Positions 55,545 through 64,000 of a stretch of 64,000 nt of DNA are shown piece by piece. Position 1 is the first letter of the stretch; each line of letters begins with the position of its first letter. The position numbers and the translations under genes are program-made. The stretch covers positions 1,747,018 to 1,811,017 of the forward strand of contig NZ_LT965953.1 of assembly GCF_900240995.1 (NCBI RefSeq). The letters run 5' to 3'. The notes beneath the pieces were generated by a model that made no database searches, was not told the DNA's origin, and worked only from the letters and a program-made list of their open reading frames with translations. The DNA comes from Bacillus sp. Marseille-P3661 (GTDB lineage: Bacteria; Bacillota; Bacilli; Bacillales; Bacillaceae_J).

Positions 55545-56423
55545 CTAAATCAATTCATTTCTGTTAACTTTGTCAAATGGTAATCGGATAAAATGAGGCA
55601 TCCAGCAATCTGCCGCTTCCTTCCCTACTGCATGCCCATTCTTACAGTATATATTAAACTCTGAAGAATCAGGGCCGCAGCATCCAGGCGCTGACTCTTT
55701 CTTTACATCAAAATAAAGGCTGCCAATCGGTATTATTACTTCATTTTCACTGATCTCGGTATCCCCGCCCCATGGCAACAGGTTCGCTCGAATCAACTCA
55801 TGACCATACACATAGTTCCGATTAGTTATTAATGGTTCCTTTTCCTTAAGTGAAAGCTCACTTAAATTTCCGAGATGACCTAAAAGCTTTGTTACGGGCC
55901 ATCCACACTCCTTACACACAAAAGCCGAGCAATAGCTATCGATCGTGCGCCATGATGAATCATAATGAGAAACACTTTTCGTATAAATCTTCATGAACTC
56001 ATTGACCATATTCTCTGCCATTTTCTTCACTTGCTGCATATAAACCGCTACATTCCGCTGATCGTAAAAACCCTGTTGTTTCCTTTTAGCTATTGAAATG
56101 ATTTGTACTTCTTTATGATCTATCACATTAAATACATTACCCGTTCGATTTGCTTTTAAAAATTGTTCAATGTACTCTAGCTCAGAGATCTGAGATTCTT
56201 TAAGTAAATTATTAAAGGTTCTCATTTCAACCGCACTTTGTTTATAGGCACATGAACTAGCTATATCAATACTACTCTGTAACATTTCCATCATCCCACA
56301 AAATTCACTAATAAATATATGGATATTCTCTTTATTAAGCTGACTTTCAAGCTCAATCGCTTGATTAAAATGATAATTCGCACATTTTATTTTAAATTCA
56401 ATCGTTCCGATTACATCCCTCAT
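55545..56423 (-). CDS. Hypothetical Cys-rich protein
   Basis: A 292-residue protein. Residues 1-150 are helical and charged, without membrane segments. The C-terminal half has paired Cys: FVCKECGWPV (CxxC), APGCCGPDS, IYCKNGHAVGKEAADCW and HFIRL. The Cys/His spacing (CxxC ... CC ... C..GH....C) suggests a metal or zinc-ribbon-like site. It looks like a protein with a C-terminal nucleic-acid- or protein-binding module. I do not recognise the family. AGGAG precedes the ATG. It is monocistronic. Confidence 0.68.
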   Translation of the reverse strand: MRDVIGTIEFKIKCANYHFNQAIELESQLNKENIHIFISEFCGMMEMLQSSIDIASSCAYKQSAVEMRTFNNLLKESQISELEYIEQFLKANRTGNVFNVIDHKEVQIISIAKRKQQGFYDQRNVAVYMQQVKKMAENMVNEFMKIYTKSVSHYDSSWRTIDSYCSAFVCKECGWPVTKLLGHLGNLSELSLKEKEPLITNRNYVYGHELIRANLLPWGGDTEISENEVIIPIGSLYFDVKKESAPGCCGPDSSEFNIYCKNGHAVGKEAADCWMPHFIRLPFDKVNRNELI

Positions 56424-56667
56424 AAAGTCTCCTTATCTAATAGGTTTTACATTCATAAGACGAAACACAAATTAGAAATGTTTCATTTACTTTTAATAAT
56501 AAAATAGAAGGAAGGTTCTGCTATCTATCCCTAAATTTAAAATTTTGAAAACAGAATCACCTTTTTTTATTAATTGCAGGCCATTATCCGCTTTTATTAT
56601 AGTCACAGGACCTCTGTGACATAGACAAATCCCTCTGTACCCAATTTCTTAGTCTTTCAAAATAAAA

Positions 56668-56716
56668 AAACGGCTCTCCCGCTTAAAAAACAAGCAGGAG
56701 AACCGTCCCCATGATT
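56668..56716. repeat. Intergenic hairpin repeat, copy D
   Basis: ACGGCTCTCCCGCTT and AAGCAGGAGAACCGT pair around AAAAAAC, then CCCC. It sits directly after the ppc stop (minus strand). Confidence 0.7.
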
Positions 56717-56718
56717 GA

Positions 56719-59475
56719 TCAACCAGTGTTTCGCAGGCCTGCTGCGACTCCACTGATAGTTAATAGTACTTCAGTTAATAAATCATCTTTATTTTCATCC
56801 GATTCACGCAATTCTTTTATCAATTCCACTTGTAGGAAATTGAGGGGATCCACATATGGATTTCGAAGGTGAACAGATTCTTTAATATTCGGTGTATGAT
56901 CTAACAGCTCTTGGTTATCTGAAATCGCCAATAACAGCTCTTTTGTCGTATTGTATTCATCCGTGATATTTTTAAAAATCCGCTCTCCCATTTGTTGATC
57001 CTCAACCAGTTTTATATATTCCTTCGCAGTTTGTAGGTCTGCTTTCATTAGCGCCATCTGTAGATTATTAATGGTTGATTGGAAAAATGGCCATTCATTA
57101 TACATGCTTTGTAAAAGGTTCAAATTCTCTTCACTTTTTGAAACAAAAGCTTTTAATCCAGAACCCGCAGCATACCATGCCGGGATCATTTGGCGACACT
57201 GTGTCCATGCAAATACCCATGGAATGGCACGTAAATTTTCAAATTGATTGCTATTTTTCCGTTTCATTGGACGAGAGCCGATATTTAACTCAGCTAATTC
57301 ACCTAAAGGTGTGGCCTGATTAAAGTATGTTAAAAAGTCTGGATCTTCAAACACGAATGACTGATACTTTCTAAGCGCATGTATTGAGACGTCTTCCATA
57401 GCTTGTTCCCAAGCTGCTTCCCTAAAATGATTCTCTTCTGATGTTTTCGATACATGTGCTGCGGCTTCTAATAATGTTGAAGCAGCCTGCTCTAGACTTC
57501 GATAGGCGATATCTTCTAATAAATAACGTGAAGATAACACTTCACCTTGTTCAGTAATTTTCACGCCATCTCCTAATGTTTCTGCTGGCTGTGATAAAAT
57601 ACTGCGATTTAAAGGACCACCGCCACGTCCTAATGAACCACCGCGACCATGGAAGAATTTTAATCTTATGCTGTATTCTTTGGCCATATCGTGAATTTCT
57701 TGCTGTGCCTTATACAGTCTCCAGTTCGCAGTTAGAGTTCCTCCGTCCTTACTTCCATCTGAATACCCTAACATAATTTCTTGATGATTGCCCCGTTGCG
57801 CAAGATGGGCACGATACACATCCATCGTAAATAATGTCCTCATGATGTCTGGTCCAGCCAGTAAGTCATCAATGGTTTCAAGTAATGGCGCAACTGTTAT
57901 TCCGCTTTCAACCCGGCCATCAGCATGTTTGCGATAGATACCTGCCTCTTTTGCTAGCACAAGTACTTCCAATAAATCACTTGCTGATTGCGTCATACTT
58001 ACTAGGTAAACTTCGATAGCACGGCTGCCAAATTCTTCATGTGCTTTTTTTATCATTTTAAAGACGTTAATGATATTTTGAGTTTCTTTCGAATAATCTT
58101 GTTCGAATAATAGCAGCGGTCTTGGGTCGTTTAACACATTTTCCAGTACCTTTAGTTTTTCTTCTTCAGGTAGAGCTGAATAGTTCGCTGTAATATTAAC
58201 TACTTTTAAAATTTCTGCAATCGCGGCTTCATGCTCGCCACTATGATTCCGAATATCTAAAGTAGCTAAATGGAACCCAAATAATTGTACTTGTCGAATT
58301 AATTTATGCAATGTTTTCAGCTTGTGTTGTGCAGGTTGGTGACGGTCGGCACTTTCTTTTATTAATAATAAGTCATGTAACAGCTCTTGGGCTGATTTAT
58401 ATCCTATCCCTGTAGATGCGCCAATTTCACGTAACCGTTTAAGGATGATGGCAAATTTCCGACGGTATACTTCCGTTTCAACAGGCCATGTCTCTTCTTC
58501 AGCCAAGTATAGTGTTTCGTCTCTTTCTACGGTTCTTACAAGTTCTTCACTTATCGTTACACGTGACGATGACTGACTAAAACGTCTCATTAAATCAACT
58601 ATACCCTCATCATATTTCTTAATAGCTAGCTGTCGATGAAGTTCAAGTGTTTCCCAAGTAACTTCAGGTGTTACATATGGATTTCCATCACGATCTCCGC
58701 CAATCCAGGAACCGAATCTGAGGAAGTTTGGAACATTCCATTTTGTTGTTGGGTAATGCTTTTCTAGTTGATATTGTAATTCTTGGTGAATTTCAGGCAA
58801 TACATTAAATAAGGTTTGATCAAAATAATATAAACCATTTTTAACTTCATCGAGCACAGTTGGTTTACGTTCTCTTAATTCATCCGTTTGCCACAGTGAA
58901 GTAATTTCATTGAACAAGCTTTCATCTAATTTCTCTTGTTCTTTCTTAGTTAAAACTGCACGATCGAATTCCTGTAAGATTTTTGAAATTCGTTTTTGTG
59001 TTTCAAGAATGGAACGCTTTGTTGCCTCTGTAGGATGTGCTGTAATCACTAATTCAAGTGACAAATCTCCTAAAATACGTTGAATCACTTCTTCTGAAAT
59101 GCTATTTTCTTTAAGAGTAAGAACCGCATTTTCTAGGGAAAATGGTTGAACAACACCACCTACTTGCAGCTGATACTGACGTCTGCGGCGGATTCGATGG
59201 TTTTGTTCAGCAATATTAACAAGGTGGAAATAAATTGAGAACGCGCGAATTACTTGTTGGCGCATCGGAGGTTTTAAATTTCGAATTTCGTCTTTTAATG
59301 CTTGGTATGATTGATCATTGTAATTTTTTCTTAATTCAATCGTCGTTTTACGTATCGATTCCACTTTGTTTAAAAGTGAAATACCACCATGATGTACTAG
59401 TATTTCTCCTAGCATATTGCCAAGCTTTTTAACATCATTACGCAAGTGGGTACCTGTCTCTTCTACTTTTAACAT
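56719..59475 (-). CDS. ppc: Phosphoenolpyruvate carboxylase
   Basis: A 918-residue PEPC of full bacterial length. The catalytic His147 lies in VITAHPTEATKRS. Other signatures are GSWIGGDRDGNP, GYSDGSKDGGTLTANW, FHGRGGSLGRGGGP and the allosteric/catalytic C-terminus with RNTG as the last residues. It carboxylates PEP to oxaloacetate, an anaplerotic reaction. Many Bacillus species use pyruvate carboxylase, so ppc here is a notable metabolic feature. AAAGGAG precedes the ATG. Confidence 0.97.
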   Translation of the reverse strand: MLKVEETGTHLRNDVKKLGNMLGEILVHHGGISLLNKVESIRKTTIELRKNYNDQSYQALKDEIRNLKPPMRQQVIRAFSIYFHLVNIAEQNHRIRRRRQYQLQVGGVVQPFSLENAVLTLKENSISEEVIQRILGDLSLELVITAHPTEATKRSILETQKRISKILQEFDRAVLTKKEQEKLDESLFNEITSLWQTDELRERKPTVLDEVKNGLYYFDQTLFNVLPEIHQELQYQLEKHYPTTKWNVPNFLRFGSWIGGDRDGNPYVTPEVTWETLELHRQLAIKKYDEGIVDLMRRFSQSSSRVTISEELVRTVERDETLYLAEEETWPVETEVYRRKFAIILKRLREIGASTGIGYKSAQELLHDLLLIKESADRHQPAQHKLKTLHKLIRQVQLFGFHLATLDIRNHSGEHEAAIAEILKVVNITANYSALPEEEKLKVLENVLNDPRPLLLFEQDYSKETQNIINVFKMIKKAHEEFGSRAIEVYLVSMTQSASDLLEVLVLAKEAGIYRKHADGRVESGITVAPLLETIDDLLAGPDIMRTLFTMDVYRAHLAQRGNHQEIMLGYSDGSKDGGTLTANWRLYKAQQEIHDMAKEYSIRLKFFHGRGGSLGRGGGPLNRSILSQPAETLGDGVKITEQGEVLSSRYLLEDIAYRSLEQAASTLLEAAAHVSKTSEENHFREAAWEQAMEDVSIHALRKYQSFVFEDPDFLTYFNQATPLGELAELNIGSRPMKRKNSNQFENLRAIPWVFAWTQCRQMIPAWYAAGSGLKAFVSKSEENLNLLQSMYNEWPFFQSTINNLQMALMKADLQTAKEYIKLVEDQQMGERIFKNITDEYNTTKELLLAISDNQELLDHTPNIKESVHLRNPYVDPLNFLQVELIKELRESDENKDDLLTEVLLTISGVAAGLRNTG

Positions 59476-59505
59476 AGCAACAACTCCTTTTATATGTAGG
59501 CCTAT

Positions 59506-59543
59506 AGGGACGTTTTTTGTCCATGCAGGACGTAAAATGTCCC
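59506..59543 (-). promoter_or_regulatory. Hairpin in the ppc leader
   Basis: AGGGACGTTTTTTGTCC and GGACGTAAAATGTCCCT form an imperfect stem about 30 bases upstream of the ppc start. It may affect mRNA stability or be a relic of the GTCC repeat family. The rest of the 370-base divergent gap up to the kinase is AT-rich with no clear site. Confidence 0.45.
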
Positions 59544-59889
59544 TGATAAATAAAAATCTGACTACTATACTATGACATTTTTTATATTATCGTAAAAATA
59601 GAGAATAATCAATTTTTCATCTTTTTGATATATCAATCAAATGAATCGTAGGGCTGTTCTCGTACTACAATTAGGCACAGGAGCAGGATAACCTTTTCCT
59701 GTTAGCTGTTCCAGTATAATTATTTCTATAAAAACTTTAATATCTTGTCATTTTTTCTTACAAGTAATGTATATTCTTTGTAGTTTCTGTGGTATATTTT
59801 CCTTATCTAAATAAAGATATCGATAATTATTTTGAACTATTTTGGTAATGATGATGTACTATTTTTATAATTATTTAGAAAGTAGGCTT

Positions 59890-61023
59890 ATGATGGAAAC
59901 AAATGTTCAAACAGAAAATGATTATAAAGATTTAGTTCAATATCTAAAAAATAATGAGCAGGAATTTTTGGATTTATGGGAAGAAAAAATAGTTGTACAC
60001 AGAAACAAAGACAATAGAGAACTAATAAGAAATAACGGTTACTTAATGTATCAAATTATCCTAAATTCAATTAACTGTCCTTACTCAGAAAACGATATAA
60101 AATTATTGGCATACAAAGTTGCTCAGGAACGTGTCGATGCGGATATCAACATCGGGGAGTTTACTTACAATGTCAATCTAGGTAGAAGTATCATTGTAAA
60201 ATATGTAAACCATTCCGGAATCAAGTTGGAAGAAATACAACCCATCGTTGACTTAATTAATAACCAATTTGATTTATTCTGTTACTTTGCTGTATCAAGA
60301 TACACAGAATTAAAAGATATAAAACTACAAGAAAAAAATTTATATATTTCACAAACGCATAAAGAGAGATTGGCTATATTAGGACAAATGTCTTCTAGTT
60401 TTGTCCATGAATTCCGAAACCCACTTACATCGGTAATGGGATTTATTAAATTATTAAAAAACGACCACCCCACATTACCTTATTTAGAGGTGATTAGCAA
60501 AGAGCTCGAACAGCTGAAATTCAGAATCACACAGTTCCTTCACACTTCAAAGATGAACACCATAGTTGAAAGTAAGAATGAAGAAATTATGATCAAATCT
60601 TTATTAGAAGAAGTGATTGATTTCTTATACCCAAGTATTGTTGATGGTAATGTGGACGTTACCTCTCATATAGATGATACTACAAAGGTAATCGGCGATA
60701 GAAATGAATTAAAGCAAGTTTTCCTAAACCTATTAATGAATGCAGTAGATGCTGTATGCGAAGCAAGAAAAGATAGAAAAATTAACATTCATACCGAAGT
60801 AAACGGTGAACAAATTACGATTAGCATCTCCAATAATGGTCCAGCAATAAATTCAGATCTAGTAAAATTTATTTTCGAACCATTTTATACGACAAAGAAA
60901 TTAGGTACTGGAATCGGCTTATTTGTCTGTAAAAATATCGTCGAAAAACATAATGGCAACATTATTTGCATCCCAGATGATCATTTAACAACGTTTCAGA
61001 TCATGTTACCTATTTATAGGTAG
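59890..61023 (+). CDS. Histidine kinase, soluble sporulation-kinase-like
   Basis: About 377 residues from the ATG at 59890; AGTAGG is a weak ribosome site, and earlier ATG codons at 59842 have none. Residues 1-150 form a helical N-terminal domain without membrane segments (histidine kinase N-terminal type, LVQYLKNNEQEFLDLWEEKI). His173 is in the H-box SSSFVHEFRNPLTSVMGF. The ATPase domain has NAVDA (N-box region) and TGIGLFVCKNIVEKHNG (G-box). It resembles cytosolic orphan kinases that feed the Spo0A phosphorelay. No response regulator is adjacent. The input signal is unknown. Confidence 0.85.
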   Translation: MMETNVQTENDYKDLVQYLKNNEQEFLDLWEEKIVVHRNKDNRELIRNNGYLMYQIILNSINCPYSENDIKLLAYKVAQERVDADINIGEFTYNVNLGRSIIVKYVNHSGIKLEEIQPIVDLINNQFDLFCYFAVSRYTELKDIKLQEKNLYISQTHKERLAILGQMSSSFVHEFRNPLTSVMGFIKLLKNDHPTLPYLEVISKELEQLKFRITQFLHTSKMNTIVESKNEEIMIKSLLEEVIDFLYPSIVDGNVDVTSHIDDTTKVIGDRNELKQVFLNLLMNAVDAVCEARKDRKINIHTEVNGEQITISISNNGPAINSDLVKFIFEPFYTTKKLGTGIGLFVCKNIVEKHNGNIICIPDDHLTTFQIMLPIYR

Positions 61024-61080
61024 TAAAGATAGGCTTCATTGGGACCGATCACATGCTAAAATTCTCTCATCAGCGGCAGC

Positions 61081-61096
61081 TTGAGAACCGTCCCTT
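61081..61096. repeat. Partial hairpin repeat, copy E
   Basis: GAGAACCGTCCCTTTG matches the right arm of the dispersed hairpin family. The left arm is missing or altered (CAGCGGCAGCTT before it). It lies between the convergent kinase and ProC-like genes. Confidence 0.45.
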
Positions 61097-61104
61097 TGAT
61101 ACCC

Positions 61105-61788
61105 TCACCCCATTTTATGATTATTCCCCAGTGATTCCTTCACTTCTTTTGCAACGGTTTGTGCAAAATGACCTAAATCTCCTTTTTGGTAGGATTTGAT
61201 CACTTCCGGAGTAATGGAAGAAAGAGCACGATTAATTAATTTATCATCAAAATGTTTTCCTTTAAGGTGTGTTTCTAACTCAACCGCAGCTTTGATTCCA
61301 TAATAAGTAGCCCACTTGTTAATTTGATTGACAATTTCTGGATCTCCCTTTTTGACTAATCCGATAGTTGAAAATAGGCTCTTTACATGTTCAGGAACAT
61401 AGCTTTCTGTGATAAAATAGCCATCTCCATTAACGTACAAGTCTTGAGCATGACCAACAAACTTCATACTCACGATCTGTATGTCCGGAAATTCCTTTTG
61501 AAGCTGAGCCGTATTGAGAGCAGTAGCCATATTAACATAGGTCACATGTGAATAATGAGATTGTTGGATGAATTTTGACACCTGTGCTGCAGGTAACGCT
61601 AAAATAATGGTCTTCATATCGGTTAATTTTTTTCCGCAGATGGGAACTGCTTTATTAAAATGGGCAGTAAAGCTTTTGACTTTATCATCAGATGGATGAA
61701 AAATCCCTATTTCTTCATCAATTTTATCCCATTGGCTCATCAGTGCCCTTCCTAGTCTTCCAATTCCAACCATTGTTGTACTTATCAT
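61105..61788 (-). CDS. ProC-like NAD(P)-binding protein
   Basis: A 227-residue Rossmann protein starting MISTTMVGIGRLGRAL with GxGxxG, then KTIILALPAAQVSKFI and VNMATALNTAQLQKEFPD. The arrangement resembles the N-terminal half of pyrroline-5-carboxylate reductases, with a C-terminal helical domain (LETHLKGKHFDD). It lacks a clear proline-enzyme substrate motif, so the activity is not assigned. Confidence 0.75.
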   Translation of the reverse strand: MISTTMVGIGRLGRALMSQWDKIDEEIGIFHPSDDKVKSFTAHFNKAVPICGKKLTDMKTIILALPAAQVSKFIQQSHYSHVTYVNMATALNTAQLQKEFPDIQIVSMKFVGHAQDLYVNGDGYFITESYVPEHVKSLFSTIGLVKKGDPEIVNQINKWATYYGIKAAVELETHLKGKHFDDKLINRALSSITPEVIKSYQKGDLGHFAQTVAKEVKESLGNNHKMG

Positions 61789-61867
61789 AATTTCTATACC
61801 TCATTTTCTAAACAGAAATTCTACTATAATGTATGTTGGTTTCAACCATTTGTCCGAATTCTGTTTT

Positions 61868-61919
61868 AGTCGGACTTTCAGTTCCTTATACTCACAAATT
61901 ACGCGGCTTTGCGGAGTTT
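61868..61919. repeat. Tandem intergenic repeat, unit 1
   Basis: AGTCGGACTTTCAGTTCC, then TTATACTCACAAATTACG and CGGCTTTGCGGAGTTT. It recurs with a few differences at 62061-62110. Confidence 0.75.
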
Positions 61920-62060
61920 TCCGGACATTCAATACCTTATTTAGTCGTTTTCAGCATCTTGGGACTCTGTTTGGATGGAATAGCGTACCCATTGTTCGCA
62001 AAACTCTGTGAAACAGTCTTTTTTGGAGGGATAACGAATCATATGTCCGCATACTGTTTT

Positions 62061-62110
62061 TGCCGGACATTCAGTTCCTTATAGTCACAAATTACGCGGC
62101 TTTGCGGAGT
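62061..62110. repeat. Tandem intergenic repeat, unit 2
   Basis: TGCCGGACATTCAGTTCC, then TTATAGTCACAAATTACG and CGGCTTTGCGGAGTT. It is over 90 percent identical to unit 1 and ends 4 bases from the stop of the hydroxyacid dehydrogenase gene. Between the units lie further GGACATTCAATACC and CATATGTCCGC words of the same family. Confidence 0.75.
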
Positions 62111-62113
62111 TCC

Positions 62114-63046
62114 TCAATAGCCCTTTTCTATATCCACCCTATTATGTAAATCCTCGTTTTGTTCGACTTTTTTTAACGTATCGATAAAACAAGCAACCGC
62201 CTCATCTAGTTCTGTTACAGCAGAAATATGGGGTGTAATAATGACATCCTCACGTTCCCATAATGGTGAATCTTCAAGTAGAGGTTCCGTTGAGAACACA
62301 TCCAACACAGCTTGGCGTACCTTTCCAGTATTCAAGGCCTCCATTAAAGCCGTCTCGTCCACAGTTGCTCCTCTACCAACATTAATGAAAGCTGCGCTAT
62401 TAAAATAACTAAACAATTTGCTATTAAAAATTCCATTTGTTTCCTTTGTTAATGGTAGTGTGCTAATCACCCAATCTGCTATAGGTAAAACTGAAGACGC
62501 CGCAGAGGTTGGTATTACCTTATGAAAATAGTCTTTTGATGTACCGCTTTTCGAAACTCCCATAACGGTCGCACCAAGCAAACTAAAGCTACGGGCTAGC
62601 ACCTGTCCAATTTCCCCCGTTCCAAACACTACAATTGTCTGATCCTTAACCATTTTCGGTGTTCTTTGAATCCACTTCTTCTCTTGCTGTCTAGTCTCAA
62701 AATACTTCTGATACTGAAGGTCCTTTAACACATAACTTAAACAGTATTCACTAATTCTTTCCCCAAATGAACAAACAGTCCTTGTTAAAAGTACATCATT
62801 TTCTTCCCAGCCATTCAGGGCTAAATAGTTATTGACTCCGGCATTAAAGGAATGAATCCATTTTAATTGAGATAAGTCAAATTGAGGAGCAGGTTCAAAT
62901 CCAACATAAGCGTCCGCCCATGCTAAATCCCCTTCAGTAATTTCTTCAATAGCAACAAAACGGAAATTTGGATGAATTGATGTTGGTAATTGTTTTTGAA
63001 AGTCCTCCTCATAGGGACCCGCTACAAGGATGTTTATAATTTCCAT
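62114..63046 (-). CDS. D-2-hydroxyacid dehydrogenase
   Basis: A 310-residue NAD(P)-dependent enzyme: VVFGTGEIGQVLARSFSLLG (Rossmann), the catalytic Arg in INVGRGATVDE, Glu in DVFSTEPL and His in ITPHISAVTE. The N-terminal substrate domain is short. Similar Bacillus enzymes reduce phenylpyruvate or glyoxylate/hydroxypyruvate; the specificity is not set here. GGGAGG precedes the ATG. Confidence 0.9.
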   Translation of the reverse strand: MEIINILVAGPYEEDFQKQLPTSIHPNFRFVAIEEITEGDLAWADAYVGFEPAPQFDLSQLKWIHSFNAGVNNYLALNGWEENDVLLTRTVCSFGERISEYCLSYVLKDLQYQKYFETRQQEKKWIQRTPKMVKDQTIVVFGTGEIGQVLARSFSLLGATVMGVSKSGTSKDYFHKVIPTSAASSVLPIADWVISTLPLTKETNGIFNSKLFSYFNSAAFINVGRGATVDETALMEALNTGKVRQAVLDVFSTEPLLEDSPLWEREDVIITPHISAVTELDEAVACFIDTLKKVEQNEDLHNRVDIEKGY

Positions 63047-63333
63047 TTAGATTCCTCCCGAAAAACTAGTTGATTTTCAACTGTTTCTAATTTGCATACA
63101 TTTTTTAATATTAAGCAAAATTTTATACAAAAAATTACAAGTAAATAACAGTTTTTTCACTCTTTTTGAAGATTTAATCTATTTTTAATAATTGTATAGG
63201 TATATAGATTAGAAATTCCATAATGTTATTTATTTTACTTAGGTCATCACTTTTCACCATAACTCTACTGAGAATATTTTTAAACTTAAAAATTTAAAAA
63301 TTCCAAAAATATAAGTTTACTATAAATCCATGC

Positions 63334-63339
63334 TATAAT
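63334..63339 (+). promoter_or_regulatory. Extended -10 promoter element of the small YppF-like gene
   Basis: TGCTATAATG contains TGnTATAAT, a perfect extended -10. No good -35 hexamer is present at 16-18 bases. Transcription would start near 63346, inside the cre-like site. Confidence 0.6.
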
Positions 63340-63345
63340 GATAAT

Positions 63346-63359
63346 TGAAAGCGCTAACA
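63346..63359 (+). promoter_or_regulatory. cre-like CcpA site
   Basis: TGAAAGCGCTAACA matches the Bacillus catabolite-responsive element (TGWAARCGYTWNCA). It overlaps the predicted transcription start of the small gene, a position that gives repression by CcpA in the presence of preferred sugars. Confidence 0.75.
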
Positions 63360-63380
63360 AAAGAAAGGGGTTTTGTCGTA

Positions 63381-63593
63381 ATGTCTTTTGAAGAACTGAT
63401 GAATGATTACATACTTCATAAAAAACAGAAGCTCCCAAATATCAATCAATTATTAGATTTTGTTCAGCTAAGATATATACAAGGTGAACTATGTTTATCC
63501 AAATACCGTTGTTTACTTCGTGAACTACATGAACGCGGTGCAGTCAAACCCGAGTATTATGTAGAAAATCTTAACTCAAAAGCTTTCATTTAG
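63381..63593 (+). CDS. YppF-like small protein
   Basis: 70 residues from the ATG at 63381 with AAAGGGG upstream; an earlier ATG in the same frame (63345) overlaps the cre-like site and is unlikely. The product is MSFEELMNDYILHKKQKLP, then NINQLLDFVQLRYIQGEL and CLSKYRCLLRELHERGAVKP. The INELLDFAQ..YI.G.I....YR..LRELE..GA pattern resembles the YppF family of Bacilli, with unknown function. The cre-like site makes it carbon-catabolite controlled. Confidence 0.72.
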   Translation: MSFEELMNDYILHKKQKLPNINQLLDFVQLRYIQGELCLSKYRCLLRELHERGAVKPEYYVENLNSKAFI

Positions 63594-63610
63594 TTATAAC
63601 ATATTGTCAA

Positions 63611-63645
63611 AAACCCCTTCCGTCTTGGAAGGGGTTTGCTTTATT
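63611..63645 (+). terminator. Intrinsic terminator after the YppF-like gene
   Basis: AAACCCCTTCC-GTCTT-GGAAGGGGTTT followed by GCTTTATTTC. Confidence 0.88.
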
Positions 63646-63703
63646 TCAAATAGAATTACTTGAACATTTAAAGTGATTATATTGTTTTATTCAGATTAGC
63701 GAA

Positions 63704-64000
63704 TTAGCCTACCTTCACAATAATCGCCGCACCATTATCACCTGCAGCACAGCCTGCTGCTAGTGCATAGCCACCTCCTTTTAGAGCCGTTTCTTCAATG
63801 GCTTCAATGAGTAAACGCCCTACAGTAGGTCCTTGCGGATGACCAAACACCAATGAGCTGCCATAATTGTTCATATCCATCGCATCGATTCCAAACTCCT
63901 TCGCTAAGTACATATCATTAACGATAAATGGATTGTGAGTTTTAATGGCTTTCAAATCATTGATCGATATTCCAGCTCGATCTAGCGCCATTTTAACAGC
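63704..64000 (-). CDS. Thiolase, C-terminal part (cut by window edge)
   Basis: The minus-strand frame is open past position 64000, so an internal ATG at 63991 is not the start. The visible ~99 residues contain ALDRAGISINDLKAI, the late Asn-Pro-Phe region (THNPF), NNYGSSLVFGHPQGPT (the catalytic His of the NxxGGxxxxGHP type, with GSSLVFGHP here) and the final Cys region ALAAGCAAGDNGAAIIV. These are the C-terminal motifs of acetyl-CoA acetyltransferase or ketothiolase. The GG of NxxGG is replaced by GS, and the nucleophile Cys is in the missing part. Confidence 0.9.
   Translation of the reverse strand, partial: AVKMALDRAGISINDLKAIKTHNPFIVNDMYLAKEFGIDAMDMNNYGSSLVFGHPQGPTVGRLLIEAIEETALKGGGYALAAGCAAGDNGAAIIVKVG

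Overview
The window is low-GC DNA from a Firmicute, most likely an aerobic, spore-forming member of the Bacillaceae. The evidence is strong AAGGAGG-type ribosome binding sites, a SAM-I (S-box) riboswitch, a CcpA cre-like site, Fur boxes of the Bacillus type, menaquinone synthesis (MenA), a YoaE-like molybdoenzyme, a YezD-family protein and a soluble sporulation-kinase-like histidine kinase. The species cannot be named from the sequence. Most genes lie on the minus strand.

Layout. 1-3.0 kb: a two-component system (the kinase is cut by the window edge), a frameshifted M50B-like peptidase gene and a PspA/IM30 gene coupled to a small His-rich membrane protein; this looks like an envelope-stress block. 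3.4-10.4 kb: a six-gene operon (UDP-sugar epimerase, LPG-synthase-type flippase, membrane phosphodiesterase/phosphatase, polyprenol-type GT2, GT-C membrane transferase, UDP-glucose dehydrogenase) that should build a uronic-acid-containing or otherwise modified envelope glycan. 10.5-15.2 kb: a ferric-iron operon behind two near-perfect Fur boxes: a secreted LysM protein with a tandemly duplicated ~333-residue domain, a membrane-anchored extracytoplasmic protein, and an FTR1/EfeU permease. 15.6-17.4 kb: a TetR regulator and a multispan membrane protein, with three copies of the same palindromic operator.

17.5-26.9 kb: two acyl-CoA-dehydrogenase-like flavoenzymes and a DszA/NtaA-type monooxygenase next to a ribose/AI-2-type ABC importer. 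Just upstream is a yezD-family gene under a SAM-I riboswitch, which suggests organosulfur scavenging. A close paralogue of the same four-gene importer sits at 39.4-44.1 kb with a SorC-type regulator, a 2-hydroxyacid dehydrogenase, a FGGY kinase and a class II aldolase. That is a sugar catabolic locus whose promoter regions share an ACATATGT-centred palindrome.

The rest holds a split chromate transporter, KatG, a YoaE-like molybdopterin oxidoreductase, an NmrA-like reductase, diiron MBL and YiaA proteins, DUF2935, an SRPBCC protein, 3-hydroxybutyrate dehydrogenase, MenA, a complete IS1182-type insertion sequence (52845-54574, with inverted termini and a 9-bp target duplication), a DoxX protein, PEP carboxylase, a histidine kinase, a ProC-like protein, a second hydroxyacid dehydrogenase, a small cre-controlled gene and the C-terminus of a thiolase. 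Intergenic regions are rich in decayed gene fragments (LysR, HD-GYP, MBL hydrolase and others) and in several families of dispersed repeats, including a hairpin element built on GGACGGTTCTCCTG.
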